NCBI RefSeq assembly: GCF_043643765.1
Contig: NZ_JBHZSP010000012.1
Span: forward strand, 62,001 to 126,000
Origin: Marinomonas posidonica_A
Lineage (GTDB): Bacteria; Pseudomonadota; Gammaproteobacteria; Pseudomonadales; Marinomonadaceae
Direction of reading: 5' to 3'
DNA: 64,000 nucleotides
The notes under the pieces were generated by a model. It worked only from the letters and a program-made list of their open reading frames with translations. It was not told the DNA's origin and searched no databases. Position 1 is the stretch's first letter, and each line of letters opens with the position of its first letter. Shown here one piece after another: positions 35,899 to 45,990 of the stretch. The translations under genes were made by a program, and so were the position numbers.

Positions 35899-37833
35899 TT
35901 ATTTCAGTTCAAATACTGCAAAACCATCGTTATTCATAGATTGGTAAACCATGTTGCTGCCTGCTGCTTCTTTGGCTTTAGACGCTGTGGTGAACAGAAC
36001 TTTTGCCTGACCAAAGTCTGCGAAAGACCAGTTACCATCTGCTGCTGGGTTAATGGTTTTCTGACTTAACAAGTAGTTCGCGACGACATCTCGGTTTTTA
36101 TCAGGTGCATCAATGACAATGGTGTCACCAGACAAGTTAGGGAAACTACCACCACCGCCAGCACGGTAGTTGTTGGTCGCCACAAGAAAGTCGGCCGTCA
36201 TATCCATTGCTTTACCTTGGAACGTCACATCTAGGATACGGTGCGAATTTGGATTCGCCACCTTACCTTCTGAGTCATAGCGAGCCGGTTGAGTCACATC
36301 AATGCGGTATGAAATACCGTCGATGACATCAAAGTTATAAGTTGGGAAAGACTGGTTTACTAAGTCTTGCGCGGTATTAGACTTTGGGTCGATTTGATTA
36401 AACTGACCCGCCGCACGCTCAAGCCATTCCACCACCTGTGCTCCGGTCAACTTCACCACTTTCAAATCGTTTGGATAGATGTACAAGTCACTGACGTTTT
36501 TCAACGCAATGTCACCTTTTGGTACGTCTGTGTAATATTCTGGACCACCGCGACCACCCGCTTTGAAAGGCGCGGCGGCAGACAAAATAGGCAAACCTTC
36601 ATACGAGGTTCCACGCACAATGTTTTCAACGTACCAAACTTGCGCGTTGTTTACGATTTGAATTGAGGGATCGTCCTGCACCAAGGCAAAGAAGCTGTTG
36701 ATATCCGATGTGGACTCACCCACTTTACGACGCATGTAAGCTAGTGTTCCTTCGTGCTCCGTTTCTACCGCGTCATTGATGGCAACATCGGCTTCCACCA
36801 ATGGGATCGTCTTACGACCTTCACGACGAGAAATAGCACGTACTTGCGCTTTACCATCGGCCACTTTCCAACCATCACCCGCAGGTTCCAAGGTTAAATC
36901 CACCACACCTAGGTGCGATCCCCAGAAGCCAGGCATAGTCGCAGGTTTACCGTAAACAGTGCCTTTTTCATTGTCTACGCCGTCGAATTGACCAATGGTT
37001 TTATCTCCTGGGAACACGCGGTGCGAATGACCAAATAAAATCGCATCGATGCCATCCACTTTAGCTAGATGATAAGACGCATGTTCTTCACCCTTCATAT
37101 AAGGTGAGTTCATCATGCCACTGTGTGGAATAGCGATGATGACATCCGCGCCATTGGCTTTCATTTCTGGAACGTATTTTTTCGCCGTTTCGACAATATC
37201 TTTGGCGATGACTTTATTGGTGAGATTGTCTTTATCCCACGTCATGATCTGTGGCGGCACAAACCCTATGTAGCCGATATTGACTGTTTGTGATTTGCCA
37301 TCCGAATCAACGAAGGTTTTTGCTTTGATCAAATAAGGCTGGAAGTAAGGTTGATCATTGCTGGCATCATTGTCACCATCATCTACGTATACGTTTGAAC
37401 TAATGTATGGGAAGTTGGCGCCACTCAAGCTTTTCATCAAGAAATCTAAGCCGTAGTTGAACTCATGGTTACCTATGTTACCCACATCATAATCCAGCAG
37501 GTTCATGGCTTTAAACGCGGGGTGAGTTTCACCAAAACGTAGCACACGACCTTTAGCGACGTAATCACCCAATGGCGTACCTTGCAACAAATCACCATTG
37601 TCGACCAGTACAGAGTTAGTTACTTCAGCGCGCGCCGCTTTAATGAGAGTAGCCACACGGGATAAACCTACCGCATCACTTTGCTTGTCGCCATAGTAAT
37701 CGTAATCCACTAAATTCATATGAATATCCGTGGTTTCCATTACTCGCAAGTCAATGGTAGAAGCCTGCGCTAAGGAAGCAAAGGCCAGAGAAGAAGCCAA
37801 AAAAGCGGCCTTCTTAGATAGGTCAAACGCCAT
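35899..37833 (-). CDS. cpdB: 2',3'-cyclic-nucleotide 2'-phosphodiesterase/3'-nucleotidase
   Basis: A 644-residue periplasmic enzyme with signal peptide (cleavage near AQA-STIDLRV). The metallophosphatase domain has METTDIHMNLVDYD, VDNGDLLQGTPLGDY, NIGNHEFNYGLDF and FGHSHRVFPG. The C-terminal 5'-nucleotidase domain has NDLKVVKLTGAQVVEWLE and ATNNYRAGGGGSFP. It releases nucleosides and phosphate from extracellular cyclic nucleotides and RNA fragments. It converges on betA. Confidence 0.95.
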   Translation of the reverse strand: MAFDLSKKAAFLASSLAFASLAQASTIDLRVMETTDIHMNLVDYDYYGDKQSDAVGLSRVATLIKAARAEVTNSVLVDNGDLLQGTPLGDYVAKGRVLRFGETHPAFKAMNLLDYDVGNIGNHEFNYGLDFLMKSLSGANFPYISSNVYVDDGDNDASNDQPYFQPYLIKAKTFVDSDGKSQTVNIGYIGFVPPQIMTWDKDNLTNKVIAKDIVETAKKYVPEMKANGADVIIAIPHSGMMNSPYMKGEEHASYHLAKVDGIDAILFGHSHRVFPGDKTIGQFDGVDNEKGTVYGKPATMPGFWGSHLGVVDLTLEPAGDGWKVADGKAQVRAISRREGRKTIPLVEADVAINDAVETEHEGTLAYMRRKVGESTSDINSFFALVQDDPSIQIVNNAQVWYVENIVRGTSYEGLPILSAAAPFKAGGRGGPEYYTDVPKGDIALKNVSDLYIYPNDLKVVKLTGAQVVEWLERAAGQFNQIDPKSNTAQDLVNQSFPTYNFDVIDGISYRIDVTQPARYDSEGKVANPNSHRILDVTFQGKAMDMTADFLVATNNYRAGGGGSFPNLSGDTIVIDAPDKNRDVVANYLLSQKTINPAADGNWSFADFGQAKVLFTTASKAKEAAGSNMVYQSMNNDGFAVFELK

Positions 37834-38036
37834 GTTAATACTCCATCAAGATTAAAAAAATCAATACTTACCAAATAGTCAGTTTTTTGATCATAAAACG
37901 AAAAGATGATGAATTCATGAGTTTTTTGTGACAAAGCGGAGAAAATATCAAATTAGTGATACATATAGGTGCCAAAGTTGACCGTCTAACACATTCCGTA
38001 TATTGGATTTACGCCTGTCTTGCTGTAAACGAAACA

Positions 38037-38714
38037 TTAACGTCTAAACCAACGCCATACAAAGAGTATGCGCATTAAAGCTGCAGCCACGTAAGTCATG
38101 GCACAAGCAGTGAGAATGCGTTTGATTTTGGGTAAGTCTTCAGCGTGAACATAATTCCCTTCCGCCAAGATGGGTAAGGCTTTCTTGAAACTGGCGTCCC
38201 ACTCTTCTGGCAGCATGGCCAGATGGACAAATACGGCCAATAAACCAGATAACCCCACCACGGCAGCATGCAAAGGTACGGCATAAGGTAAATGCAACAA
38301 AACCGATATCACCGGCCAACCCAGTAGCAACGCACCGGCAATTCGATTCAAACCATGCGCCAGTGGAAGATATCGAGAACTAAGATGAGAGATAGGTTGT
38401 TTCTTCTCATGGGCGATCGCATGGCCTACCTCATGAGCCGCCACGGCCACGGCGGTCAAAGAACGTCCATTGAATACGCTTGGACTAAGACGAACCGCGT
38501 GTTGTTTAAAGTCAAAATGATCGCGTCCTTCTTGCGTGGTTTCAACCGCTACTCGCGGCAACTCAAACCGCGTCACCAAATGCTCGGCCAATTCCCCACC
38601 AGTCCCCGGGATATCGCCACGTTCTTGCGCATAACGTTTCAAGGTGTACTTAACCCAAAGGTTGGGGCCAAGGATCAATACCAAAGCCAAAATAACCAAT
38701 AAAACCCACAACAT
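38037..38714 (-). CDS. YugP-type membrane zinc metallopeptidase
   Basis: A protein of about 225 residues with an N-terminal membrane helix, the zincin motif AAHEVGHAIAHE, and further hydrophobic helices (LLLGWPVISVLLHL, AVVGLSGLLAVFVHLAM). The sequence LPEEWDASFKKALPIL matches the YugP family, which places the third metal ligand there. The start at MLWVLLVILALV (38714) is preferred over an extension of 10 residues. The substrate is unknown. Confidence 0.88.
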   Translation of the reverse strand: MLWVLLVILALVLILGPNLWVKYTLKRYAQERGDIPGTGGELAEHLVTRFELPRVAVETTQEGRDHFDFKQHAVRLSPSVFNGRSLTAVAVAAHEVGHAIAHEKKQPISHLSSRYLPLAHGLNRIAGALLLGWPVISVLLHLPYAVPLHAAVVGLSGLLAVFVHLAMLPEEWDASFKKALPILAEGNYVHAEDLPKIKRILTACAMTYVAAALMRILFVWRWFRR

Positions 38715-38818
38715 ACTTTTGCCTTTTTCTCTGTAAACCGTCACCCTGTAGTAGAGTATTTGGCACTATTGCTTTGCATCACATACACTGTCAATAAAAG
38801 GCACAACGCGAGACGATC

Positions 38819-39409
38819 ATGAACAATCCGCTTATCACGCCAATTCTTACCATGCTAAAAGCACAACCTCATAGCTTAAAAGAGTTTGATATCCTCAAAT
38901 CTTTGCAGAGCCAGTTTCCTAAATTCAGCCAGTTGGCCGATGATACAAACCTTCAACTGTTTCGTCAGCATTTCTTGATCATGAACGCTTTGTATCAGTT
39001 GCAAAGCCAACTCTGGCAGGAAGACAACCTCATGCTAAGTATAGAAGCTACGCAGATTCGTCTTTTCAGTACGCAACACATATCGACTTCCAACAATACC
39101 AGTATCAATAATAGCCCAGATGCCAAGCTTGCTGCTTATTATCTAGATTGGAATGAATACGAAAAAACTGACGAAGCAGATGTAGTCCGCTTACTCGACA
39201 GCTTTTATAAAGGCATCTGTCATACGGGGGATCGACGTTCTGCCTTAAAAGTCCTAGAACTGGAAGAAGATAATCCAAGCAAGAACAGCATCAAACAACA
39301 ATACCGCAAATTAGCGCAACAACATCACCCAGACCGAGGGGGAGACCAAGCAATATTCATTAGCCTTCGCGAAGCGTATGAGCAATTGATGCTGCAGGCA
39401 CACGTCTAA
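38819..39409 (+). CDS. DnaJ-related co-chaperone
   Basis: A 196-residue protein. The N-terminal 'DnaJ-related' domain (NPLITPILTMLKAQPHSLKEFDILKSL) is followed by a C-terminal J-domain (about 140-196) with the HPD tripeptide (QQHHPDRGGDQAIFISLREAYEQL). It should stimulate Hsp70 ATPase activity. The J-domain at the C-terminus is usual in this family and not a truncation. Confidence 0.9.
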   Translation: MNNPLITPILTMLKAQPHSLKEFDILKSLQSQFPKFSQLADDTNLQLFRQHFLIMNALYQLQSQLWQEDNLMLSIEATQIRLFSTQHISTSNNTSINNSPDAKLAAYYLDWNEYEKTDEADVVRLLDSFYKGICHTGDRRSALKVLELEEDNPSKNSIKQQYRKLAQQHHPDRGGDQAIFISLREAYEQLMLQAHV

Positions 39410-39531
39410 AGTGTAAAAAGCCCGCCAAAACATTGCTTTCGCTGCCATAAATATTCAAGATGACGTGTCGCTGTCATTCGCGCTATTTTTTGAATGACCT
39501 ACATCTAATATCGAATAATAAGTTGAATATT

Positions 39532-40686
39532 ATGCCAATATTGCGTTTTTTACATGGATCTCGTCTACTTTTACGTCCTTTCTGTTTCGCTAGTTTCTCC
39601 TTGATTGCCGCTTGTAGCTTTAACGAAATCGATCATTCCAACGACTTTGAAAATAATGGTCGTGACGTCACGGCATTGAAGCGAGATCAATTGTATTTAA
39701 AAGAAAGTCTGCCACCTAGTTTACCTTACCCTGATGACAGTTTTCGTGAAGGACTGACTCAGCAACAAACCTACTTGAATCGCTTATCAGAACGACAGTT
39801 CCAACTGGACAACACAGAAGTGGATTTGGCGGATCTCAAACATGTGGCCTATGAAATCTCTTTATGGCTAGACAACCCTAAATACACTCCTCATCTGGTT
39901 GCTCATCAACTGGCGGGGCAAGATCAACGAGGCAATGTGCAGATCACGGGTTATTACGTTCCGGTGATGCCTGTTCGTCATTTACCGGATGAAGAATACC
40001 GCTACCCCTTGTATCGTAAGCCGACACAGACCAACGCCGAAGGTCGTTATCCATCCCGAGAAGAAATTGATTTTGAAAGTGCCCTTGCAGGTCAAGATTT
40101 GGAAATCGCTTACACGGCCGATCTAGTCGACAACTTCTTTTTGCATGTACAAGGGTCAGGAGTGATCGAATACGAGGATGGCGAACAGAAGCTGTTATCT
40201 TGGGGTGGGGTGAATGGTCACCCTTATCGCAGCATTGGCAAAGAATTGATCGAACGAGGGGAAATAGACAGAGCCAATATTTCGGCACAAAGCATTCGTC
40301 AGTGGCTAGATGAACACCCTCACAGAATGCGTGAAATCCTCTCCACTAACCCTAGCTATTTATTTTTTAGCGAAGGTCTGGAAAAACCCGTTGGTGCAGC
40401 CAACGTACCACTGACACCATTATACTCAGCAGCGGTCGATCCTAACGTCATTCCTTTGGGCTCGATTTTATTAGCGCAAGTACCAAAGTTGGATCAAGCA
40501 GGTGAACTCATTGGTCACGAATTTCGCCTGCTGTTAGCGCAAGACAAAGGCGGTGCCATTAAAGGCTCAGGTCATATCGACTGGTATCAGGGCATCGGAG
40601 AAGAAGCTCATCGACTAGCAGGCCAACTGAAGCACTTTGGTAAAGTCTGGTTATTATTACCATCATCCAATCCATCGTCACGCTAA
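39532..40686 (+). CDS. mltA: Membrane-bound lytic murein transglycosylase A
   Basis: A lipoprotein of about 384 residues with the lipobox LIAAC, then the MltA domain (QITGYYVPVM, YPSREEIDFE, FFLHVQGSGVIEY, YLFFSEGLEKPVGAANVPLTPLYSAAVD) and the C-terminal 3D domain (RLLLAQDKGGAIKGSGHIDWYQG) holding the catalytic aspartates. It cleaves the glycan strands with formation of 1,6-anhydro ends. The start is at 39532 (MPILRF), since the extension upstream masks the signal peptide. Confidence 0.94.
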   Translation: MPILRFLHGSRLLLRPFCFASFSLIAACSFNEIDHSNDFENNGRDVTALKRDQLYLKESLPPSLPYPDDSFREGLTQQQTYLNRLSERQFQLDNTEVDLADLKHVAYEISLWLDNPKYTPHLVAHQLAGQDQRGNVQITGYYVPVMPVRHLPDEEYRYPLYRKPTQTNAEGRYPSREEIDFESALAGQDLEIAYTADLVDNFFLHVQGSGVIEYEDGEQKLLSWGGVNGHPYRSIGKELIERGEIDRANISAQSIRQWLDEHPHRMREILSTNPSYLFFSEGLEKPVGAANVPLTPLYSAAVDPNVIPLGSILLAQVPKLDQAGELIGHEFRLLLAQDKGGAIKGSGHIDWYQGIGEEAHRLAGQLKHFGKVWLLLPSSNPSSR

Positions 40687-40699
40687 ATTAAGCCATTAA

Positions 40700-40731
40700 A
40701 AATGCCGCGACTCTTATCAGACGCGGCATTT
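40700..40731. terminator. Hairpin between mltA and tonB
   Basis: AAATGCCGCG and CGCGGCATTT make a 10-bp stem with a 12-base loop. On the minus strand five T follow the stem, so it best serves the tonB operon. It may also stop mltA transcription. Confidence 0.7.
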
Positions 40732-40748
40732 GATGAGCCGATTATAAT

Positions 40749-41713
<965 letters not shown>

Positions 41714-41717
<4 letters not shown>

Positions 41718-42145
41718 TCAGTGCCTCGCTCTAGCTGAGTCGCCAAACTCACTTTTGTTAATCCGGCTTGTCGAACTTGATCAAACACAGGTCGCAGTTT
41801 TTCTAGCGGAATGCTGCCATCGGCTTTAATTTGTACCCAAAAAGCGTTTTTATCTTCTGCTTGTTCAAACTCACGCTCCAGATAGCCTTTCACATCCGCT
41901 ATCTGAAACACGTTATCTTCCACATAAAGCTCATTGTTTAAACCGACAAAGATCGCCACACTGGGATCCGTTTCAGCACGGTTATCATTTATGGATTCTG
42001 GCGGAATAACGGCAATCGGATCGGCTTTTTGAATTTGACCTGCCACCATAAAGAAGACCAACATAAGGAATACCACATTGATCAAGGGCACCATATTATC
42101 GTCACTTGAGGCATTTCGAGCGGCGTACTTTTCTCCTATTTTCAT
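41714..42145 (-). CDS. exbD: ExbD/TolR family protein (second copy)
   Basis: A 143-residue protein with one N-terminal membrane helix (MVPLINVVFLMLVFFMVAGQI; the expected Asp is an Asn here) and a periplasmic domain. The usual proton-pathway aspartate in ExbD (LIDVVF) is replaced by N in LINVVF, so this copy may not carry protons. It overlaps the first exbD by four bases. It pairs with the other exbD, tonB and exbB in a TonB-ExbBDD operon. Confidence 0.88.
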
Positions 42146-42570
42146 TCTGAGGAGCTCTCCGGCATAGCAAAAGCATTGGCAATAGAAACGGTATTGGCAC
42201 CGTTTTCTTTCAGGCGGTCAGCCAGTTTCATTAAGGATTGCAAGGTCACACCGTCTTCCGCCTTAATAATGAAAACACCCTCATTGTTTTCTTCCACTAA
42301 AGACTGAAAAGCTGCTTGATCGGATAAACTGATCGATTGATCCGCTAACCAAACTTGGTTGTCGTTAAGCTTAAGAGTCAAAATCAGGTTGTCACTTTCA
42401 GTCTCAGGCTTGGGCGCATCGGACGCCACAGACAATGGTGTGTCAACAATGCGCCAAGGCACAAAACTGGACGTCAACATGAAAAACAGCAGCAGGATAA
42501 ACACCACATCAATTAAGGGTGTTAAGCTGATGGCATTCTTGCGTTTTGGCTGAGTCAGCTTAAGCGGCAT
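42142..42570 (-). CDS. exbD: ExbD/TolR family protein (first copy)
   Basis: A 142-residue protein with the intact membrane motif SLTPLIDVVFILLLFFMLTSSF, where the aspartate of LIDVVF lies in the proton path. A periplasmic domain follows. It overlaps exbB by 11 bases at its start. It differs from the neighbouring copy, which has Asn at that position. Confidence 0.92.
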   Translation of the reverse strand: MPLKLTQPKRKNAISLTPLIDVVFILLLFFMLTSSFVPWRIVDTPLSVASDAPKPETESDNLILTLKLNDNQVWLADQSISLSDQAAFQSLVEENNEGVFIIKAEDGVTLQSLMKLADRLKENGANTVSIANAFAMPESSSE

Positions 42571-43249
42571 GAAGGATCTCTTTCTCAGCTTCTTCCACCA
42601 ACTCCTTTGCCTTTGGGCTAGTGAAAACCTGAGTCACTGCATCATTCATATTGTGCGCGATACGTTCTACTTTTCGCTCTAACCAACTTTGCAAGGTTAC
42701 AACCGGAATCGCGACAGCCAAACCAACCGCAGTGGTCAATAGTGCTTGCCAAATACCACCAGATAACACCGAAGGATCAACTTGATTACCCGCCCCTTCC
42801 ATTTGCTGGAACGCCGTGATCATACCCAATACGGTACCCAGCAAACCTAACAATGGACTCAGTGTTGCAATAATTTCCAGAGGTCGTAAAAAAGAACGTA
42901 ATTCACTCAGCAAATTCATGGCACGACGCTCCACTTCTTCACGAATCAAATCCGCCGTCATAGAACCATTCACCAAGGCTTCCATTGAATAGGCCACTAA
43001 ACTATCAATCGGACGCTTTCGCTCCAATATTTCCAACGCTCCTTCAACACTCTTGTTACGCCATTCGGCAAGCGCCAAATTGGTGGTTTTTAAACTCTCA
43101 GCACGCAAAGCAGAAAACTGCCAAAGTTTAAGCAACACGATCGTCAGCGCAACGACAGAAAACACCATCAAAATCCAAACAACGGGGCCACCGACCTGTA
43201 AGAAATCAACTATTTTCTGCTGAATTGAATCTTCCACAATACTCTCCAA
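42560..43249 (-). CDS. exbB: ExbB/TolQ/MotA family proton channel protein
   Basis: A 229-residue protein with three hydrophobic helices (VVWILMVFSVVALTIVLLKLW; LEIIATLSPLLGLLGTVLGMITAF; ALLTTAVGLAVAIPVVTLQSWLE). The last two carry the family motif for ExbB. It is the first gene of the exbB-exbD-exbD-tonB operon, behind a Fur-like site. Confidence 0.92.
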   Translation of the reverse strand: MESIVEDSIQQKIVDFLQVGGPVVWILMVFSVVALTIVLLKLWQFSALRAESLKTTNLALAEWRNKSVEGALEILERKRPIDSLVAYSMEALVNGSMTADLIREEVERRAMNLLSELRSFLRPLEIIATLSPLLGLLGTVLGMITAFQQMEGAGNQVDPSVLSGGIWQALLTTAVGLAVAIPVVTLQSWLERKVERIAHNMNDAVTQVFTSPKAKELVEEAEKEILHAA

Positions 43250-43272
43250 GTGAGTAAAAACATGATTTCAAA

Positions 43273-43287
43273 TGGTATTCATTCTCA
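43273..43287 (-). promoter_or_regulatory. Fur-like box upstream of exbB
   Basis: On the minus strand TGAGAATGAATACCA matches the Fur form TGANAATNATTNTCA at 10 of 12 fixed positions. It lies 24 bases before the exbB start, consistent with iron repression of the TonB system. Confidence 0.5.
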
Positions 43288-43345
43288 ACCACATTTTCAA
43301 TAGAGGAATTGTGGAAGTCCGAGGTTAATTCGACTTAACGTCACG

Positions 43346-43576
43346 TTATTTGTCGTTAAACGGCCTTGTGCGAGTTGAACTCGAGTTTGAACTCGCAAAC
43401 TGGCACAATTCTTTGATCAAATGAACCCCATTGCCTTTACGCACTTCCATTTCAAAGTCATCTTGCATAATGCCCATATCTTTACGTAACTCATGAGATA
43501 AAGAAGCCAGTTTCCTGCGTGACCAATATCGCTGAAAACACCATGAAACGTGCTGTATTAATGCAATCATAATCAT
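43346..43576 (-). CDS. DUF1127 family small protein
   Basis: A 76-residue basic protein with WCFQRYWSRRKLASLSHELRKDMGI, the short arginine-rich DUF1127/YjiS motif. The C-terminal part (about 45-76) is longer than in typical 45-70-residue members and has no recognised features. GAGGG precedes the ATG at 43576. DUF1127 proteins are linked in other bacteria to RNA turnover and phosphate/carbon adaptation, but no role can be stated here. Confidence 0.75.
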   Translation of the reverse strand: MIMIALIQHVSWCFQRYWSRRKLASLSHELRKDMGIMQDDFEMEVRKGNGVHLIKELCQFASSNSSSTRTRPFNDK

Positions 43577-43892
43577 ATCTACGCCCTCACCAAATTTACG
43601 ACCAGAAAGGTAATCATAGAGGTATCGATCACCTATCTATAGAGGCAGGTAGGTGCTTTCTTAAACAGACAGAAGGCCATACAGACAATCTGTATGGCTA
43701 ATATCAAAATGCGCTGTGTGGTTACGTATGCGTTCTTCAACACCTTATACCACGCAAAACGCCTTCTCCTATTCTTTCGGTCCATTCAATGCCATCCATT
43801 TGCCCGAAGAATACATAGCTCAGCCCAATAAACCACATACGAACCTAATTACTATTTTAGCGTCACCCCACCTTTAAATATGGAGAAGAAAC
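43577..43892. other. Intergenic region at the start of the accessory island
   Basis: No gene is seen in these 316 bases. Two stem-loop sequences lie near 43631-43653 (CACCTA...TAGGTG) and 43676-43698 (GCCATACAGA-CAA-TCTGTATGGC, perfect 10-bp stem). Neither has a T-run in either direction. The promoter of the muramidase operon is presumably in the second half; no clear -35/-10 was found. Confidence 0.6.
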
Positions 43893-44786
43893 ATGTCAAA
43901 ACTCACTCTTTCATCGTCTGTCGGTATTGGTGGTGAAAACCAAACCGACGATGTACTCGTCGTACAAAAAGCCTTAAATGCTATTTATGAAAAAATTGAA
44001 CTCAGCGAGCCCCTCGCAGAAGATGGCGAAATTGGCGAGGATGAAACAGACTCACCAACCTGCCAAGCCATTACCTTACTGCAACGCCACCTACTGGGAT
44101 TTAAAAATCCGGATGCATTAATCAGCTGTAATGGCATGACTCATAAAGCATTAAAAAAAGCCCTAGTAGAGTCCGAGCCAATACTCAGTATGTTTTTACC
44201 CAAAATTGTGCCTGAAAAAGATCTAAAAGAAGCAGACTTTGAGCAAGCCGCAGAATTATTGAGCTGTGATGTTGCGGCCATCAAAGCCGTGTCAGAAGTC
44301 GAATCTTCTGGCAGTGGTTACTTTAAAAATAATGCGCCTTGCATCCTGTTTGAGGCCCATCAATTTTCCAAATACAGCGGTCATCGTTTTGACGAGTCAC
44401 ACCCCGACATTTCGTCACCAAAATGGGACAGATCATTGTATGTCGGCGGTGAAAAAGAATATGAACGCCTGCAAAAAGCCATGGAGTTGGACCGTTCGGC
44501 CGCCCTTAAATCGGCGTCTTTTGGACGCTATCAAATTATGGGATTTAACCACGAAGCCGCAGGCTACGAAGACGTCGAAAGCTTTGTTAGCGATATGTTT
44601 TTTGCCGAACGCCATCACCTGATCGCCTTCGTCCACTTTATTAAGTCTAACAATCGCTTGCTTGAGGCCATCCAAAATCTGGATTGGTCAACATTTGCTC
44701 GTTACTACAATGGTCCTAGCTACGCTGAAAACCATTATGACGAAAAACTGCAATCCGCTTATGAGAAGCATAACGCAGAACAATAG
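43893..44786 (+). CDS. N-acetylmuramidase, endolysin-like (DUF3380)
   Basis: A 297-residue enzyme. The N-terminal part (about 1-95) is a peptidoglycan-binding-like helical region. The C-terminal muramidase domain (about 110-290) has AIKAVSEVESSGSGYF with the catalytic glutamate, PCILFEAHQFSKYSGHRFD, SASFGRYQIMGFNHEAAGY and WSTFARYYNGPSYAENHYDEKL, as in phage-type N-acetylmuramidases. No signal peptide is visible, so it would need a holin, lysis or another export route to reach its substrate. SD GGAGAAG precedes the ATG. It opens the accessory cluster. Confidence 0.88.
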   Translation: MSKLTLSSSVGIGGENQTDDVLVVQKALNAIYEKIELSEPLAEDGEIGEDETDSPTCQAITLLQRHLLGFKNPDALISCNGMTHKALKKALVESEPILSMFLPKIVPEKDLKEADFEQAAELLSCDVAAIKAVSEVESSGSGYFKNNAPCILFEAHQFSKYSGHRFDESHPDISSPKWDRSLYVGGEKEYERLQKAMELDRSAALKSASFGRYQIMGFNHEAAGYEDVESFVSDMFFAERHHLIAFVHFIKSNNRLLEAIQNLDWSTFARYYNGPSYAENHYDEKLQSAYEKHNAEQ

Positions 44787-44840
44787 CGAACCAGAGTCAC
44801 GAACATTTCAATCTGACAAACTGAGCCAAGATGGGGATTC

Positions 44841-45953
44841 ATGATGGACTTAACCTCTTTAAAACAAAAATCACACAAGCACATTCGTGGGATTTCGCTG
44901 TTTATAATCGGGGTTGTCTCAGCCGCCATTATCCCTATCTGGCAAGTTTATTTTGTCGAACAATCTGATCTCAGTGTTGAGCTAGCAGAAATAAAACGTT
45001 TGAATTCAAATCACTTTGAGGTCACATTAGCAACCGATGAACTCAAGCTGCTGACGCCCTATATAGATGAAGAGCTTTTCTATGAATATAACAGCAATGG
45101 TCAGCGAGGCGATAAGATTCGTTACCCTTCATTCTCCGTTAACACGCTTCACAGCGCTTTTGAAAAAGCAAAGCTGGACCTTAAAAACATAGCCGAAACA
45201 AAAGCGCTTCTAATACAGCACATGCATACCATCGACCAATATCTAGACCCTGAAAATGAGGTGAATTTATTAACGGAATTTCGCGTCGCGGAAATGAAAG
45301 AATGGTCACTTCGAAATTACATTGATGACGATGAAGCTCAACACTATTTACAACAGGTATTAAGCATTACCCGGAACTATACCAACATGGAATTTAAAGG
45401 CAGAGAAATTCCAACTATTAATACCCCAGCCCTGATTTTTTTATTATCCGATGTCAAAGAAGACCTCTATGACGTGATCGTCTCTAACAATCGCAGGTTA
45501 GAAAAGTTACGAGACAATATGCGCGGCATTGAGACTCAAATCCAGACACTACAACTCGAGCAAAACCACCTATACAGTTATTTCAACCTTGATGTTGTGG
45601 TAACCAATAACGGACGAGTCAGCGCCTCATTACGTCCAGTTGCTCTCGTTAGAGTCAACATCAGTGACAACAATTATGTCGACTTACGCCTACACATGCA
45701 GGAGTACCAAAGACAAGCTGAAATAAAGCCAGCGTCCACCCAAATTATCCATTACCGCACAAAAATCTTGAGCAGCTACCCCATAGAAGACCGCAAATTA
45801 ATGAATACCTTTTGGGGCACCACAGGGCGAGCACGGCTACTCACTCTAGATACCCGAAACAACATTTATATTTCAAATGAAATGGCTTTCGCAGACAGCA
45901 GTAACCAGAAAGTCATGTTTGATCGCCTGAAAGAACGAGCGTCATCCCTGTAA
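44841..45953 (+). CDS. Single-span membrane protein with long extracytoplasmic part
   Basis: A 370-residue orphan. One hydrophobic helix (residues about 17-40, ISLFIIGVVSAAIIPIWQVYF) is followed by a large soluble part with coiled-coil-like segments (about 185-245: SNNRRLEKLRDNMRGIETQIQTLQLEQNHLYSYF) and a C-terminal beta-rich segment. I do not recognise a domain. The gene starts 54 bases after the muramidase. The base composition is AT-rich compared with flanking core genes. The protein probably sits in the envelope. Confidence 0.8.
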   Translation: MMDLTSLKQKSHKHIRGISLFIIGVVSAAIIPIWQVYFVEQSDLSVELAEIKRLNSNHFEVTLATDELKLLTPYIDEELFYEYNSNGQRGDKIRYPSFSVNTLHSAFEKAKLDLKNIAETKALLIQHMHTIDQYLDPENEVNLLTEFRVAEMKEWSLRNYIDDDEAQHYLQQVLSITRNYTNMEFKGREIPTINTPALIFLLSDVKEDLYDVIVSNNRRLEKLRDNMRGIETQIQTLQLEQNHLYSYFNLDVVVTNNGRVSASLRPVALVRVNISDNNYVDLRLHMQEYQRQAEIKPASTQIIHYRTKILSSYPIEDRKLMNTFWGTTGRARLLTLDTRNNIYISNEMAFADSSNQKVMFDRLKERASSL

Positions 45954-45990
45954 ACAACCGTCATATCAATCCACAAATAAGGAAACCAAC

